A stretch of 64,000 nucleotides of DNA from Microbulbifer sp. TB1203 (GTDB taxonomy: Bacteria; Pseudomonadota; Gammaproteobacteria; Pseudomonadales; Cellvibrionaceae): assembly GCF_030997045.1 (NCBI RefSeq), contig NZ_CP116899.1, positions 1,988,501 through 2,052,500 on the forward strand, written 5' to 3'. The notes beneath the pieces are model-generated. The model ran no database searches and had not been told where the DNA came from. It worked only from the letters and a program-made list of their open reading frames with translations. Of the stretch, positions 25,089 to 35,815 are shown in pieces. The translations under genes and the position numbers were made by a program. Within the stretch, counting starts at the first letter, position 1, and every line of letters starts with the position of its first letter.

Positions 25089-26873
25089 TTACGCGATGGA
25101 CAGCAGGGTGTCGCCCACCGCCACGGAATCGCCCTCTTTCACCGCCACCTCGGTGACGCTGCCCGACCGCGGCGCGCTGACCGCGGTCTCCATCTTCATG
25201 GCTTCCAGCACGATAATGGTCTGGCCCTCGGTCACCTGGTCGCCGGGGTTCACCAGCACCTTGAAGATATTGCCCGCCAGCGGCGCCGCCACCGGTTTGC
25301 CGCCACCGGCAGCCGGGGCCGCAGCGCTGCCGGCGGAGGCTCCGCCGGAAACCGGCACCATACCGGTGACATCCCCGCCGTCGGCCACGGTTACTGTGTA
25401 ACTCTTGCCCTCAACGGTGACCGTATACACCTCTTCGCCGTTTTCATTGGTGACCGCATTGCCCTCATTGCCGGTGGGCACCGGTTCGAAAGCGTCGGGA
25501 TTGCCGCGGTTCTTGAGGAACTTGAGGCCGATCTGCGGGAAGAGCGCATAGGTGAGCACATCGTCTATCTCCCCCTCTCCATCGGTCAGCGGAACGCTCT
25601 CGTCATTGGCCTTCTGCCGCAGCTCGGCGGTGAGCTTTTCCAGCTCCGGCTCCAGCAGGTCCGCCGGGCGGCAGCTGATCGGCTCGGCGCCGTCCAGCAC
25701 CTTTGCCTGCAGCTCCTTGTTCATCGCGGCCGGGGTCGCGCCGTACTCGCCCTTGAGTACTGCCGCGGTCTCCTTGGAGATGGATTTGTAGCGCTCGCCG
25801 GTGAGCACGTTCAGTACCGCCTGGGTGCCGACGATCTGGGAGGTTGGAGTGACCAGGGGAAGGAAACCCAGGTCCTCGCGCACCCGGGGAATTTCCTCCA
25901 GCACCTGGTCCAGCTTGTCCCCGGCGCCCTGCTCCCGCAGCTGGTTTTCCATATTGGTCAGCATACCGCCGGGCACCTGGGCCACCAGGATGCGCGAGTC
26001 CACACCGCGCAGGGAACCCTCGAACTTGGCGTATTTCTTGCGCACCTCGCGGAAGTAGGCGGCGATCTCTTCCAACAGCTCGATATCCAGCCCGGTGTCG
26101 CGATCCGTGCCCTGCAGGATGGCCACGAGAGCTTCGGTGGGGCTGTGGCCGTAGGTCATGGACATGGAGGAAATCGCCGTGTCCACATTGTCGATTCCCG
26201 CCTCGACGCATTTCAATGCGGTGGCGGTGGAAAGGCCGGTGGTGGCGTGGCACTGCATATGAATGGGAATTTCCACCGCAGCCTTCAGGCGCTTCACCAG
26301 CTCGTAACCCTCGTAGGGACGCAGCAGGCCGGCCATATCCTTGATGCAGATTGAATCCGCGCCCATGTCCTCGATCTGCCGGCCCAGGTCCACCCACAAA
26401 TCCAGGGTGTGCACCGGGCTGACGGTATAGGAAATGGTGCCCTGGGCATGTTTGCCCACCCGCTTCACCGCGCGCAAAGCGGTCTGCAGGTTGCGCATAT
26501 CGTTCATGGCATCGAACACGCGAAAAACGTCCACGCCGTTTTCCGCCGCGCGCTCGACGAATTTCTCCACCACGTCGTCGGCGTAGTGGCGGTAGCCGAG
26601 AATATTCTGGCCGCGGAACAACATTTGTTGCGGCGTGTTGGGCATGGCTTTTTTCAGCTCGCGGATGCGCTCCCAAGGGTCCTCGCCCAGATAGCGGATG
26701 CAGGCATCGAAAGTGGCACCGCCCCAGGACTCCAGTGACCAGAAACCAACTTTGTCGAGGCTTGAAGCGATGGGCAGCATATCGTCCAGCCGCATGCGGG
26801 TGGCAAACAGTGACTGGTGGGCATCGCGCAGAACCACGTCGGTGATTCCCAATGGCTTTTTAACCTCAGTCAT
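25089..26873 (-). CDS. oadA: Oxaloacetate decarboxylase, alpha subunit (carboxyltransferase/biotin carrier)
   Basis: A 594-residue soluble subunit. Residues 1-~460 form the carboxyltransferase barrel and conserved carboxylase domain: DVVLRDAHQSLFATRMR, RGQNILGYRHYADDVVE, FRVFDAMND, and the metal-site HMQCHATTG. A Gly/Ala/Pro-rich linker near 505-525 leads to the biotinyl domain, with the biotin-accepting K560 in EAMKMETA. It transfers the carboxyl group of oxaloacetate to biotin and hands it to OadB. The position between oadG and oadB is the standard order. Confidence 0.94.
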   Translation of the reverse strand: MTEVKKPLGITDVVLRDAHQSLFATRMRLDDMLPIASSLDKVGFWSLESWGGATFDACIRYLGEDPWERIRELKKAMPNTPQQMLFRGQNILGYRHYADDVVEKFVERAAENGVDVFRVFDAMNDMRNLQTALRAVKRVGKHAQGTISYTVSPVHTLDLWVDLGRQIEDMGADSICIKDMAGLLRPYEGYELVKRLKAAVEIPIHMQCHATTGLSTATALKCVEAGIDNVDTAISSMSMTYGHSPTEALVAILQGTDRDTGLDIELLEEIAAYFREVRKKYAKFEGSLRGVDSRILVAQVPGGMLTNMENQLREQGAGDKLDQVLEEIPRVREDLGFLPLVTPTSQIVGTQAVLNVLTGERYKSISKETAAVLKGEYGATPAAMNKELQAKVLDGAEPISCRPADLLEPELEKLTAELRQKANDESVPLTDGEGEIDDVLTYALFPQIGLKFLKNRGNPDAFEPVPTGNEGNAVTNENGEEVYTVTVEGKSYTVTVADGGDVTGMVPVSGGASAGSAAAPAAGGGKPVAAPLAGNIFKVLVNPGDQVTEGQTIIVLEAMKMETAVSAPRSGSVTEVAVKEGDSVAVGDTLLSIA

Positions 26874-26917
26874 GGGTCGTCTCTCTCGGCAATTGATTGA
26901 AGTTGTTCGGCGAACGA

Positions 26918-27157
26918 TTAGCGTCTTTTATTTTTTCGGTGTTGTTCGATCGCCGCCTGGATCACCGCGCGCAGGTGCGCATCGCCGGCAGCCTGGCCGC
27001 CGACAGCGGGAGCCGCCGGCTCCGCCTCGGGGAAATAGCGGATGATGATGCGGGACATAATGCCGGTACCAATCACCAGCAAAAACAGGAAAGTAAAAAC
27101 AATTCCCATGCCGAACAGCGTAATGTCCAGCCCCTGTTGCAGTAATGTCTCCTGCAC
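26918..27157 (-). CDS. oadG: Oxaloacetate decarboxylase, gamma subunit
   Basis: A 79-residue small subunit with one N-terminal membrane helix (ITLFGMGIVFTFLFLLVIGTGIMS) and a charged, histidine-containing cytoplasmic tail. OadG assembles the complex and binds a zinc that helps decarboxylation. The C-terminal HLRAVIQAAIEQHRKNKRR is the conserved alpha-subunit contact. First gene of the operon; the start has only a weak ribosome-binding site. Confidence 0.88.
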   Translation of the reverse strand: MQETLLQQGLDITLFGMGIVFTFLFLLVIGTGIMSRIIIRYFPEAEPAAPAVGGQAAGDAHLRAVIQAAIEQHRKNKRR

Positions 27158-27272
27158 TTTTTCCCCCTAGATCTGCTTTGGCGGCCGCTATTATCGTTAC
27201 AAAAAACCCGCAAAATCAAACGGTTATTGGTTGCAGTAGCAACTATCGAAACGCCCGGAATGACCGCGCGCC

Positions 27273-27301
27273 GGTAGGAGCGGCCCATGGCCGCTCCTAC
27301 C
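27273..27301. repeat. Solo minimal REP hairpin (family A)
   Basis: GGTAGGAGCGG and CCGCTCCTACC arms with 7 nt between them form the most compact copy of the family A repeat. It is in the gap between the divergent oadG and dusC genes, about 65 bp before the dusC start. Confidence 0.8.
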
Positions 27302-27364
27302 ATTTGCCACTGGCGGCTCCATGATAGAATCCGCGCCCAGATTCAGTGGTTACCCCAATCAACA

Positions 27365-28357
27365 ATGACCGACAAGACAGACTCCGTTACTCCCCGGCTC
27401 TACCAGGCCCCGATGGAAGGCGTGATCGACCACCATCTGCGCGCCCTGCTCTCCGCCATCGGCGGTATCGATATCTGCGTCACCGAATTCCTGCGGGTGA
27501 CCCACACCCGCCTGCCGCGGCGGGTATTTGTGCGCCTGTGCCCGGAACTGGAAACCGATGCCGCCACCGCGACCGGCACCCCGGTGCGCCTGCAACTGCT
27601 GGGCGGCAATCCCCGGGCCATGGCCTACAACGCCGCCAGGGCGGTGGAAGTGGGTGCCCGCGCCATCGACCTGAATTTCGGCTGCCCGGCCAAATCCGTG
27701 AACAACAGCGACGGCGGCGCCTGTCTGCTGCAGAGTCCCAGGCGGGTGGAGGAGATAGTGGCGGCGGTGCGCCGCGCCATCCCCGACTCGACTCCTCTGT
27801 CCGCGAAAATCCGACTGGGTTACCAGGACAGGTCCAGCTACCTGGACAACGCCCGCGCCGCCGAAGCCGGCGGTGCCGGCGAACTCGCCGTGCACGCCCG
27901 CTCCAAGGTGGACGGCTACCGGCCCCCTGCCTACTGGGAATATATCGGTGAGATACGCCAGCAGCTGCATATCCCGGTGATCGCCAATGGCGATATCTGG
28001 ACACCGGACGAATTTCTCCGCTGCCACCAAGTGACCGGCTGCGACGCCTTTATGTTTGGCCGCAGCCTGCTGGCGCGCCCGGACCTGGGCCTGCAGATCA
28101 AAGCCCTGTGCAGCGGGCGGGACTACACGCCCATGGTCTGGCAGCAGGTAGCCGCACTGCTGTGGGACTACTACCAGATCACCCGCGAGTGCTACCCGAC
28201 CAAGTACCTGGGCAACCGCATCAAGCAGTGGCTGGCCTACCTGAAACTCGCCTACCCGGAAGCCGGGGTCTTCTTCGAAAAGATCAAGCGCCACCGGGAG
28301 GCTTCGGTGATCGAGGACGCCTTCGCGCGGGAGCTGGCGGTAAGCGCAGCGGCCTAG
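27365..28357 (+). CDS. dusC: tRNA-dihydrouridine(16) synthase
   Basis: Reduces uridine 16 in the tRNA D-loop using FMN and NADPH. From the ATG at 27365 the protein has 330 residues, close to E. coli DusC; an upstream extension reads through the REP repeat and is rejected. It begins YQAPMEGVID, has the catalytic cysteine in DLNFGCPAKSVN, the FMN-binding AKIRLGY and HARSKVDGY, and VIANGDIWTPD/FMFGRSLLARPDL. The C-terminal helical domain with YLGNRIKQWLAYL is characteristic of the DusC branch. It is monocistronic, preceding the repair operon by about 110 bp. Confidence 0.88.
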   Translation: MTDKTDSVTPRLYQAPMEGVIDHHLRALLSAIGGIDICVTEFLRVTHTRLPRRVFVRLCPELETDAATATGTPVRLQLLGGNPRAMAYNAARAVEVGARAIDLNFGCPAKSVNNSDGGACLLQSPRRVEEIVAAVRRAIPDSTPLSAKIRLGYQDRSSYLDNARAAEAGGAGELAVHARSKVDGYRPPAYWEYIGEIRQQLHIPVIANGDIWTPDEFLRCHQVTGCDAFMFGRSLLARPDLGLQIKALCSGRDYTPMVWQQVAALLWDYYQITRECYPTKYLGNRIKQWLAYLKLAYPEAGVFFEKIKRHREASVIEDAFARELAVSAAA

Positions 28358-28387
28358 GTCGAATACAAAACCCGCCCTCGCACCTCC

Positions 28388-28412
28388 GTCATTCCGGCGC
28401 AAGCCGGAATCC
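28388..28412. repeat. Short hairpin repeat (ATTCCGGC type)
   Basis: Arms ATTCCGGC/GCCGGAAT with a 4-nt loop, the mirror-oriented relative of the element at 6231-6254. It lies between dusC and the ligA-type gene. Confidence 0.65.
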
Positions 28413-28470
28413 AATCGCCGCGAACCCTCGGCAGGGGAAAACCGGATTCCACTGCTATCTTCATATCCAT

Positions 28471-30522
28471 ATGGATTTCAAACGCAATCCTGACACCCAT
28501 TTCAAGGGCATCGACAAACTCGGCAAAAAAGAAGCCACCGAGGAGATTCGCGCACTGCGCGAAGGCATCAATTACCACGACCATCTCTACTACGTAAAAG
28601 ACTCGCCCAAAATTTCCGACGCCGTCTACGACAAACTGTTTCAACGGCTACAGGACCTTGAAGAAGCCTTCCCCAATCTCCGGTCCGGAGACTCGCCCAC
28701 AGTACGCGTTGGCGCCGAACCGGTCAGCCAGTTGAAAAAGATAAAACACAAGGTGCCGCTTCTCAGCCTGCAGGCCAGTCTCGACGAAAAAAATATTGAA
28801 TCCTTCCTGAAAACGGCGTGCAAAAAAGCGGACAGCCAATCGGTCAAGTACGTCCTGGAGCCGAAGTTCGACGGCCTGTCTGTGGAAGTGATCTACGAAA
28901 AAGGGCGCTTCAAATACGGCACCACCCGCGGCAACGGTGAAGTGGGCGAGGACATCTCCCATAACCTGAAAACGATTCACGCACTGCCGCTCTCGCTGCA
29001 GCACCGGGATGACGCGCCCGCCACCCTGGCAGTCCGCGGTGAAGTCTTTATGCCCAGGGACGGGTTTTTGGCCCTGAATAAACGGCGGGTGGAACGCGAC
29101 GAGGAACCCTTCGCCAATCCCCGCAACGCCGCCGCCGGGTTGATGCGCCAGTACAAATCGCGCCAGGTTGCCGGCAAGCCACTGAGCCTGTTCTTTTACG
29201 AGATACTCGCGCTCGACGGAGACCTGCCGCCGACCCACGAAGAAGTGCTGAAGCAGCTGTCCCGCTGGGGGCTAAAGACCAGCCCGCTGAATGAATCCGC
29301 CTCCTCCCTCAAACAGATCGAAGACTACCACCGCAAACTCGCCGAACGCCGCGACCATCTCGACTACGAAATTGACGGCATCGTTATCAAAGTGAACGAC
29401 CACAGCCTGCGGGAAGCCCTGGGCACCCGGGACCGCAATCCCCGCTGGGCGATCGCCTGGAAATTCGAACCCCGCAAGGAGGTGACCCAGGTGGAGGATA
29501 TCGCGGTGCAGGTGGGTCGCACCGGCATACTGACCCCGGTCGCCCTGCTGCAGCCGGTGGATATCGGCGGCGTCACCGTAAGCCGCGCCACCCTGCACAG
29601 CGAGGGGGAGGTGCAGCGCAAGGATATCCGCGTGGGTGATAGCGTGCGCATCATTCGCGCCGGCGATGTGATTCCGGAAGTGGAGGAGCGGGTTGTACAG
29701 CCCGGCAGGAAGCGCGGCAAGATCTTTAAAATGCCCAAGCGCTGCCCGGTCTGCAATTCTAAAGTGGTGCGCGAGGGCGCCTACCACCTGTGCACCGCCG
29801 GCCTCTCCTGCGCCGCGCAACTGAGTGGCCACATCCAGCACTACGCGGCCCGGGATGCGATGAATATCGATCACCTGGGGGAAAAGGCCGCCGATCAGCT
29901 GGTGCGGCGGGAGATGGTACACAACCTCGCGGACCTCTACACCCTGGATACGGACGATTTCAAGTCATTGGATGGCTTCGCCGAGCGCTCCGCCACCCAG
30001 TTGTACGACGCCATTCAGGGCGCTAAAAAACCGCGCCTCGACCGTTTCCTGTTCGCCCTCGGTATTCCCCGCGTGGGCAGGAAGGTGGCGAAGCAGCTCG
30101 CCGGGGAATTCCGCTCCCTGGAAAAACTGGCCGATGCCTGTGAGTGGGAAATAGCGAAGATACCCGGTATCGGCTCGGAAGTGGCCGCCGCCACTGCCAA
30201 CTTCTTCGCCGATGACAAAAACCGCGAAGTGCTGGAGCGGATGCGCAAGAGCGGCGTCCGCGTGCAATCCATGCCCACGCGCGGTAAACAGCCCCTGAAA
30301 GGCAAGACTTTCGTATTCAGCGGGGGACTGGACAAGCTGACCCGGGACGAAGCCAAGGAGCGCGTCGAAGCCCTGGGCGCCCAGACCACCTCCAGTATCA
30401 GTGGTGAAACGGACTACCTGGTGGTGGGAGAAGATCCTGGCAGCAAACTGGATGAAGCGAAAGAAAAAGGGGTGAAACGTCTCGATGAGAAGGAATTCCT
30501 GAAATTGCTCGGGAATTCCTGA
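28471..30522 (+). CDS. ligA: NAD+-dependent DNA ligase, LigA type
   Basis: A full-length 683-residue ligase, slightly longer than E. coli LigA owing to a basic N-terminal extension of about 15 residues. Domain order is complete: Ia (YHDHLYYVKDSPKISDAVYD), adenylation domain with K132 in KFDG and DIDGIVIKVN-like EIDGIVIKVN plus AIAWKFEP, OB fold (QVGRTGILTPVA, RAGDVIPEVE), four-cysteine zinc finger (CPVC...CTAGLSCAAQ), helix-hairpin-helix repeats and a C-terminal BRCT (about 605-683). The usual TRGDG reads TRGNG here. It is the first gene of a repair operon with polX and a glycosylase, which suggests it seals repair patches and may be a second ligase copy. The start lacks a good ribosome-binding site; the longer upstream frame overlaps dusC and is rejected. 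Confidence 0.92.
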   Translation: MDFKRNPDTHFKGIDKLGKKEATEEIRALREGINYHDHLYYVKDSPKISDAVYDKLFQRLQDLEEAFPNLRSGDSPTVRVGAEPVSQLKKIKHKVPLLSLQASLDEKNIESFLKTACKKADSQSVKYVLEPKFDGLSVEVIYEKGRFKYGTTRGNGEVGEDISHNLKTIHALPLSLQHRDDAPATLAVRGEVFMPRDGFLALNKRRVERDEEPFANPRNAAAGLMRQYKSRQVAGKPLSLFFYEILALDGDLPPTHEEVLKQLSRWGLKTSPLNESASSLKQIEDYHRKLAERRDHLDYEIDGIVIKVNDHSLREALGTRDRNPRWAIAWKFEPRKEVTQVEDIAVQVGRTGILTPVALLQPVDIGGVTVSRATLHSEGEVQRKDIRVGDSVRIIRAGDVIPEVEERVVQPGRKRGKIFKMPKRCPVCNSKVVREGAYHLCTAGLSCAAQLSGHIQHYAARDAMNIDHLGEKAADQLVRREMVHNLADLYTLDTDDFKSLDGFAERSATQLYDAIQGAKKPRLDRFLFALGIPRVGRKVAKQLAGEFRSLEKLADACEWEIAKIPGIGSEVAAATANFFADDKNREVLERMRKSGVRVQSMPTRGKQPLKGKTFVFSGGLDKLTRDEAKERVEALGAQTTSSISGETDYLVVGEDPGSKLDEAKEKGVKRLDEKEFLKLLGNS

Positions 30523-30533
30523 GGTAACTTGCC

Positions 30534-32273
30534 ATGCCGATGCACAACAGCGAAATCGCCGACAGCTTCGAAAGATTGGCCGACCTGTTGGAAATCGAAA
30601 ATGCCAATCCCTTCCGAGTGCGCGCCTACCGCAACGCCGCGCGCACGGTGCGCGGCTATCCGAGAGGCATGTCGGATCTGCTGGAGGACGGGGAAGACCT
30701 GTCCGAGCTTCCGGATATCGGCAAGGACCTGGCGGAGAAAATCCACGTTATGGTGGAAACCGGCAGGTTGCCGCTGCTGGAGGAAGTGGAATCGCGCACG
30801 CCCCCCGCGCTGAGCGAGCTGATGAAAATCGAAGGCCTGGGCGCCATACGGGTCAAGACCCTGTACAAGAAACTCAAAGTCAAAAGCCTGGACGATCTCA
30901 AAATCGCCGCACAGGAGGGCAAGATCCGCGAGGTATCCGGCTTTGGGGAAAAGAGCGAGGAGAAAATCCGCAAGCATATCGAGCGCTATGCCGGCGGCCA
31001 GGAGCGCACCAAATTGATGGACGCGGAGGACATCGCCAAACCACTGGTCGAATACCTGAAAAAGGCCGAGGGGATTAAGGACATCATCATCGCCGGCAGC
31101 TACCGCCGGCGCAAGGAGACGGTTGGCGACCTGGATATACTGGTCACCGCAAAAAGAGGCTTCACCGGAAAAAAAGGCGACTCGTCGATCATGGACCACT
31201 TCACCGACTACGACGAAGTGGACGAGGTGGTATCCAAAGGCAAGACCCGCTCCACCGTCTACCTGCGCTCCGGGATGCAGGTGGACCTGCGGGTGGTACC
31301 CCAGGTGAGCTACGGCGCCGCGCAACACTATTTTACCGGCTCCAAATCGCACAATATTGCCGTGCGCACAATGGGCGTCAAGAAGGGCTACAAGATCAAC
31401 GAGTACGGCGTTTTCAAGGGCGACAAGCGCATCGCCGGCGAGACCGAAAAATCGGTCTACGAAAAGGTCGGCCTTCCCTATATCCCACCGGAACTACGCG
31501 AGAGTCGCGGCGAACTGGATGCGGCAAAAGAAGGCAAGCTGCCGAAACTGATCACCCTGGAAGATATCCGCGGCAATCTGCACACCCATACCAAGGCAAC
31601 CGATGGCCGCAATACATTGAAGGAAATGGCGCAGGCGGCGTCGGAACTGGGTTACGAATACCTGGGCATCACCGACCATTCAAAACGGCTTACGGTAGCC
31701 AAGGGCCTGAACAAAAAGCGCCTGCTGGAGCAGATCGAGGAAATCGACAAGCTGAACGAGAAACTCGACGATATCGTCCTGCTAAAGTCCATAGAAGTGG
31801 ACATCCTGGAAGACGGCTCCCTGGACCTGCCGGACAGTGTATTGAAAAAGCTGGATTACGTCGTCGGCTCGATACACCACAAATTCGACCTGTCGCGGAA
31901 GAAACAGACTGAGCGCATACTGAAGGCCATGGACAACGACTACTTCAATATTCTCGGCCACCCCAGCGGGCGGCTGATCAACAAACGGGACGCCTACGAA
32001 ATCGATCTGGAAAAAGTTCTGCGGGGCGCCAGGGATTCCGGCTGCTTTATCGAACTCAACGCCCAGCCGGAGCGCCTGGACCTCACCGACGACGGCTGCA
32101 AAATGGCCAAGGAAATGGGGGTAAAAATATCCATCGCCACCGATGCCCACAGCAGCTCCAACCTGAACTATATGCGCTTCGGTGTAGACCAGGCCCGACG
32201 GGGCTGGCTCGAGGCCAAGGACGTAATCAACTGCCGCTCCTTTAAAGAATTGAAAAAGCTCTTCAAGAAATAG
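30534..32273 (+). CDS. polX: Family X DNA polymerase with PHP 3'-5' exonuclease domain
   Basis: A 579-residue bacterial PolX. Residues 1-~320 hold the helix-hairpin-helix DNA-binding region (DIGKDLAEKIHVMVETG, IEGLGAIRVKTLYK, VSGFGEKSEEKI) and the nucleotidyltransferase core with GSYRRRKETVGDLDIL (two catalytic Asp) and the third in MQVDLRVV. Residues about 345-579 form a PHP domain with metal ligands in NLHTHTKATDG, GITDHS, SIEVDIL, SIHHKF, LGHPSG and ATDAHSS, all intact. PolX fills short gaps and the PHP domain trims 3' ends or AP sites. GAGG precedes the ATG; 11 bp separate it from the ligase. PolX is uncommon in gammaproteobacteria. Confidence 0.92.
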   Translation: MPMHNSEIADSFERLADLLEIENANPFRVRAYRNAARTVRGYPRGMSDLLEDGEDLSELPDIGKDLAEKIHVMVETGRLPLLEEVESRTPPALSELMKIEGLGAIRVKTLYKKLKVKSLDDLKIAAQEGKIREVSGFGEKSEEKIRKHIERYAGGQERTKLMDAEDIAKPLVEYLKKAEGIKDIIIAGSYRRRKETVGDLDILVTAKRGFTGKKGDSSIMDHFTDYDEVDEVVSKGKTRSTVYLRSGMQVDLRVVPQVSYGAAQHYFTGSKSHNIAVRTMGVKKGYKINEYGVFKGDKRIAGETEKSVYEKVGLPYIPPELRESRGELDAAKEGKLPKLITLEDIRGNLHTHTKATDGRNTLKEMAQAASELGYEYLGITDHSKRLTVAKGLNKKRLLEQIEEIDKLNEKLDDIVLLKSIEVDILEDGSLDLPDSVLKKLDYVVGSIHHKFDLSRKKQTERILKAMDNDYFNILGHPSGRLINKRDAYEIDLEKVLRGARDSGCFIELNAQPERLDLTDDGCKMAKEMGVKISIATDAHSSSNLNYMRFGVDQARRGWLEAKDVINCRSFKELKKLFKK

Positions 32274-32275
32274 CC

Positions 32276-33058
32276 ATGCCTGAACTACCCGACGTCGAAA
32301 ACTTCCGCCGTTACTTCAACGCAACGTCATTGCACCAGCGCATCTCCCGAGTGCATGTGGAGGAACCCGCGCTGCTGTTCGAGACCTCGCCTCAGGGCCT
32401 GGGGCGCGCCCTCAAGCGCCGTGACTTCCAGTCCACCAGGCGTCATGGAAAATACCTGTTCGCGGACACCGGCGAGCGATGGCTGGTGCTGCATTTCGGC
32501 ATGTCCGGATCGCTGCATTACTCGAAAAAGGATGCGGGCAGGCCCAAATACACGCGGCTATCCATCGAATTTGAAAACGATCATCAACTCGCCTACACGG
32601 CACCGCGCAAACTGGGCCGCATCGCCCTGGCGGACTCACCGGAGGAATGGATCGAGGCGAGGGAGCTGGGAGAGGATGCACTGGACATCAGTGAGGAACA
32701 ATTCCTTCAGAAGCTCTCCAAACGCCGCGGCCAGGTAAAGTCCTGGTTGATGGACCAGCACAGCCTGGCGGGCATCGGCAATATCTATTCCGACGAAATA
32801 CTGTTCCAGACGGGCCTTCACCCTAAACATTCCCTCCAGGATCTCGACGAAGAGGACCGCAAGCAACTCTACCGCACAATAAGCTCCGTACTGAAAACGG
32901 CCATAGAAAAGAAAGCCGAACCGGAGCGGATGCCGGACAAATTTCTCCTGCCACATCGTAAACAGGGCGGCCACTGTCCCGCCTGTGGCGCAACACTGAA
33001 AAGCCTGTCGGCCGCCGGCCGCACCGCCTGGTACTGTCCCCGCTGCCAGGCCGACTGA
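32276..33058 (+). CDS. Fpg/Nei-family DNA glycosylase/AP lyase
   Basis: A 260-residue base-excision glycosylase. The N-terminus MPELPDVE supplies the catalytic proline after Met removal and E3. A lysine in RRHGKYLF corresponds to the conserved phosphate-binding Lys. The H2TH motif is GIGNIYSDEILFQTGLHP, and the C-terminal zinc finger is HCPACG...WYCPRCQ. It would remove oxidised bases and nick the AP site. It is shorter than E. coli Fpg (269) and may favour different lesions; MutM versus Nei cannot be settled here. Two bases separate it from the polX stop, so translation is probably coupled. Confidence 0.88.
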   Translation: MPELPDVENFRRYFNATSLHQRISRVHVEEPALLFETSPQGLGRALKRRDFQSTRRHGKYLFADTGERWLVLHFGMSGSLHYSKKDAGRPKYTRLSIEFENDHQLAYTAPRKLGRIALADSPEEWIEARELGEDALDISEEQFLQKLSKRRGQVKSWLMDQHSLAGIGNIYSDEILFQTGLHPKHSLQDLDEEDRKQLYRTISSVLKTAIEKKAEPERMPDKFLLPHRKQGGHCPACGATLKSLSAAGRTAWYCPRCQAD

Positions 33059-33100
33059 GCTGCGATCGAAATCATTCTTTCCCTGTAACTGCTCGCCTTC

Positions 33101-33184
33101 GGGACTCGGGACTCGGGACTCGGGACTCGGGACTCGGGATTCAAGATTCAAGATTCGAGATTCGAGATTCGAGATTCGAGATTC
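33101..33184. repeat. Heptanucleotide satellite, 12 units
   Basis: Twelve in-phase units of RRGAYTC: five GGGACTC, one GGGATTC, two AAGATTC and four GAGATTC. Every unit contains a GANTC site, giving 12 such sites at 7-bp spacing. It lies 42 bp after the glycosylase gene, in the gap shared with the convergent ftsH-type gene. Confidence 0.9.
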
Positions 33185-33206
33185 GGAAAAAAGATTACCG
33201 GATCTT

Positions 33207-33290
33207 GATGCGAAGGCCCTGATACCGGTAGCCGTTCGAGAAAAGCGCCTGCGGCTGATGAATGAACGGCTACCGCTAGCAGGGCCGCCC
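33207..33290. repeat. Family C palindromic element, short copy
   Basis: Boundary sequences GATGCGAAGG and CTAGCAGGGCCGCC match the copies near 23435 and 42445, while the interior is a different hairpin (GGTAGCCGTTC/GAACGGCTACC). The remaining bases of the 33059-33401 gap hold no gene that I can recognise. Confidence 0.7.
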
Positions 33291-33401
33291 AGACCTCGGC
33301 TCAGTGTCACAGGAGTGAGTAGTTATCTCTTTGCTCAGAAATGGTTTTCACCGGATACGAATGGATGGCCTGAAGCCTCGTGTCGATAGCCGGGATCACT
33401 C

Positions 33402-35387
<1,986 letters not shown>

Positions 35388-35628
35388 GAAAATAGTCCCT
35401 GTCGCTTGGCCCAGTATAGTTTCCCCGCAGCCCGACCCCCGCCGGGCCGGGAGTGGCTACCCGGTCGCCCAGGCCTCCGGCGGCCGTAACGGCTATCTTT
35501 AACCAGGGGCTTGCAAAGCGCCTCACACCGGGGCAGAATGCGCGCCCTACCGGCTTCCCCGGCACCTCAAAAGGACCAGGAAAGCTCGTAAGCTGCGGAT
35601 TTTTAAGGATATTTTTCTTAAAAAAGAG

Positions 35629-35657
35629 TTGACGAGACAAGGTCAACTCACTATAGT
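35629..35657 (+). promoter_or_regulatory. tRNA promoter
   Basis: TTGACG, a 17-nt spacer and TATAGT, ending 13 bp before the mature tRNA 5' end. Near-consensus and well placed. Confidence 0.8.
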
Positions 35658-35670
35658 TCGCACCCACAAC

Positions 35671-35747
35671 GCGCTCGTAGCTCAGCTGGATAGAGTACCT
35701 GGCTACGAACCAGGCGGTCGGAGGTTCGAATCCTCCCGAGCGCGCCA
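35671..35747 (+). tRNA. tRNA-Arg (anticodon ACG)
   Basis: A complete cloverleaf of 77 nt with encoded CCA: acceptor GCGCTCG/CGAGCGC, anticodon arm CCTGG-CTACGAA-CCAGG (anticodon ACG, read as ICG after deamination) and T arm GGAGG-TTCGAAT-CCTCC. It serves CGU, CGC and CGA codons. It has its own promoter and terminator and is a single-gene unit. Confidence 0.97.
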
Positions 35748-35757
35748 TACAAAAAAA

Positions 35758-35788
35758 GGCCCCATCCGCCAGGATGGGGCCTTTTTTT
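35758..35788 (+). terminator. Rho-independent terminator of the tRNA unit
   Basis: GGCCCCATCC/GGATGGGGCC stem with a 4-nt loop and seven T residues, starting 11 bp after the tRNA CCA. A run of A residues on the left makes it potentially bidirectional. Confidence 0.95.
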
Positions 35789-35815
35789 GTATGGCGCGAG
35801 TTAGCCTTCCTCCCC

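Noticed and set aside
24735..26354. 539-codon open frame antisense to oadB/oadA
   Set aside because: Crosses two well-supported genes and the gap between them, without any recognisable domain.
28108..28470. N-terminal extension of the ligase frame
   Set aside because: It overlaps the 3' end of dusC in another frame and reads through a hairpin repeat; LigA similarity begins at the ATG at 28471.
33101..33184. CRISPR array
   Set aside because: The regular spacing comes from a 7-bp satellite with no spacers and no cas genes nearby.
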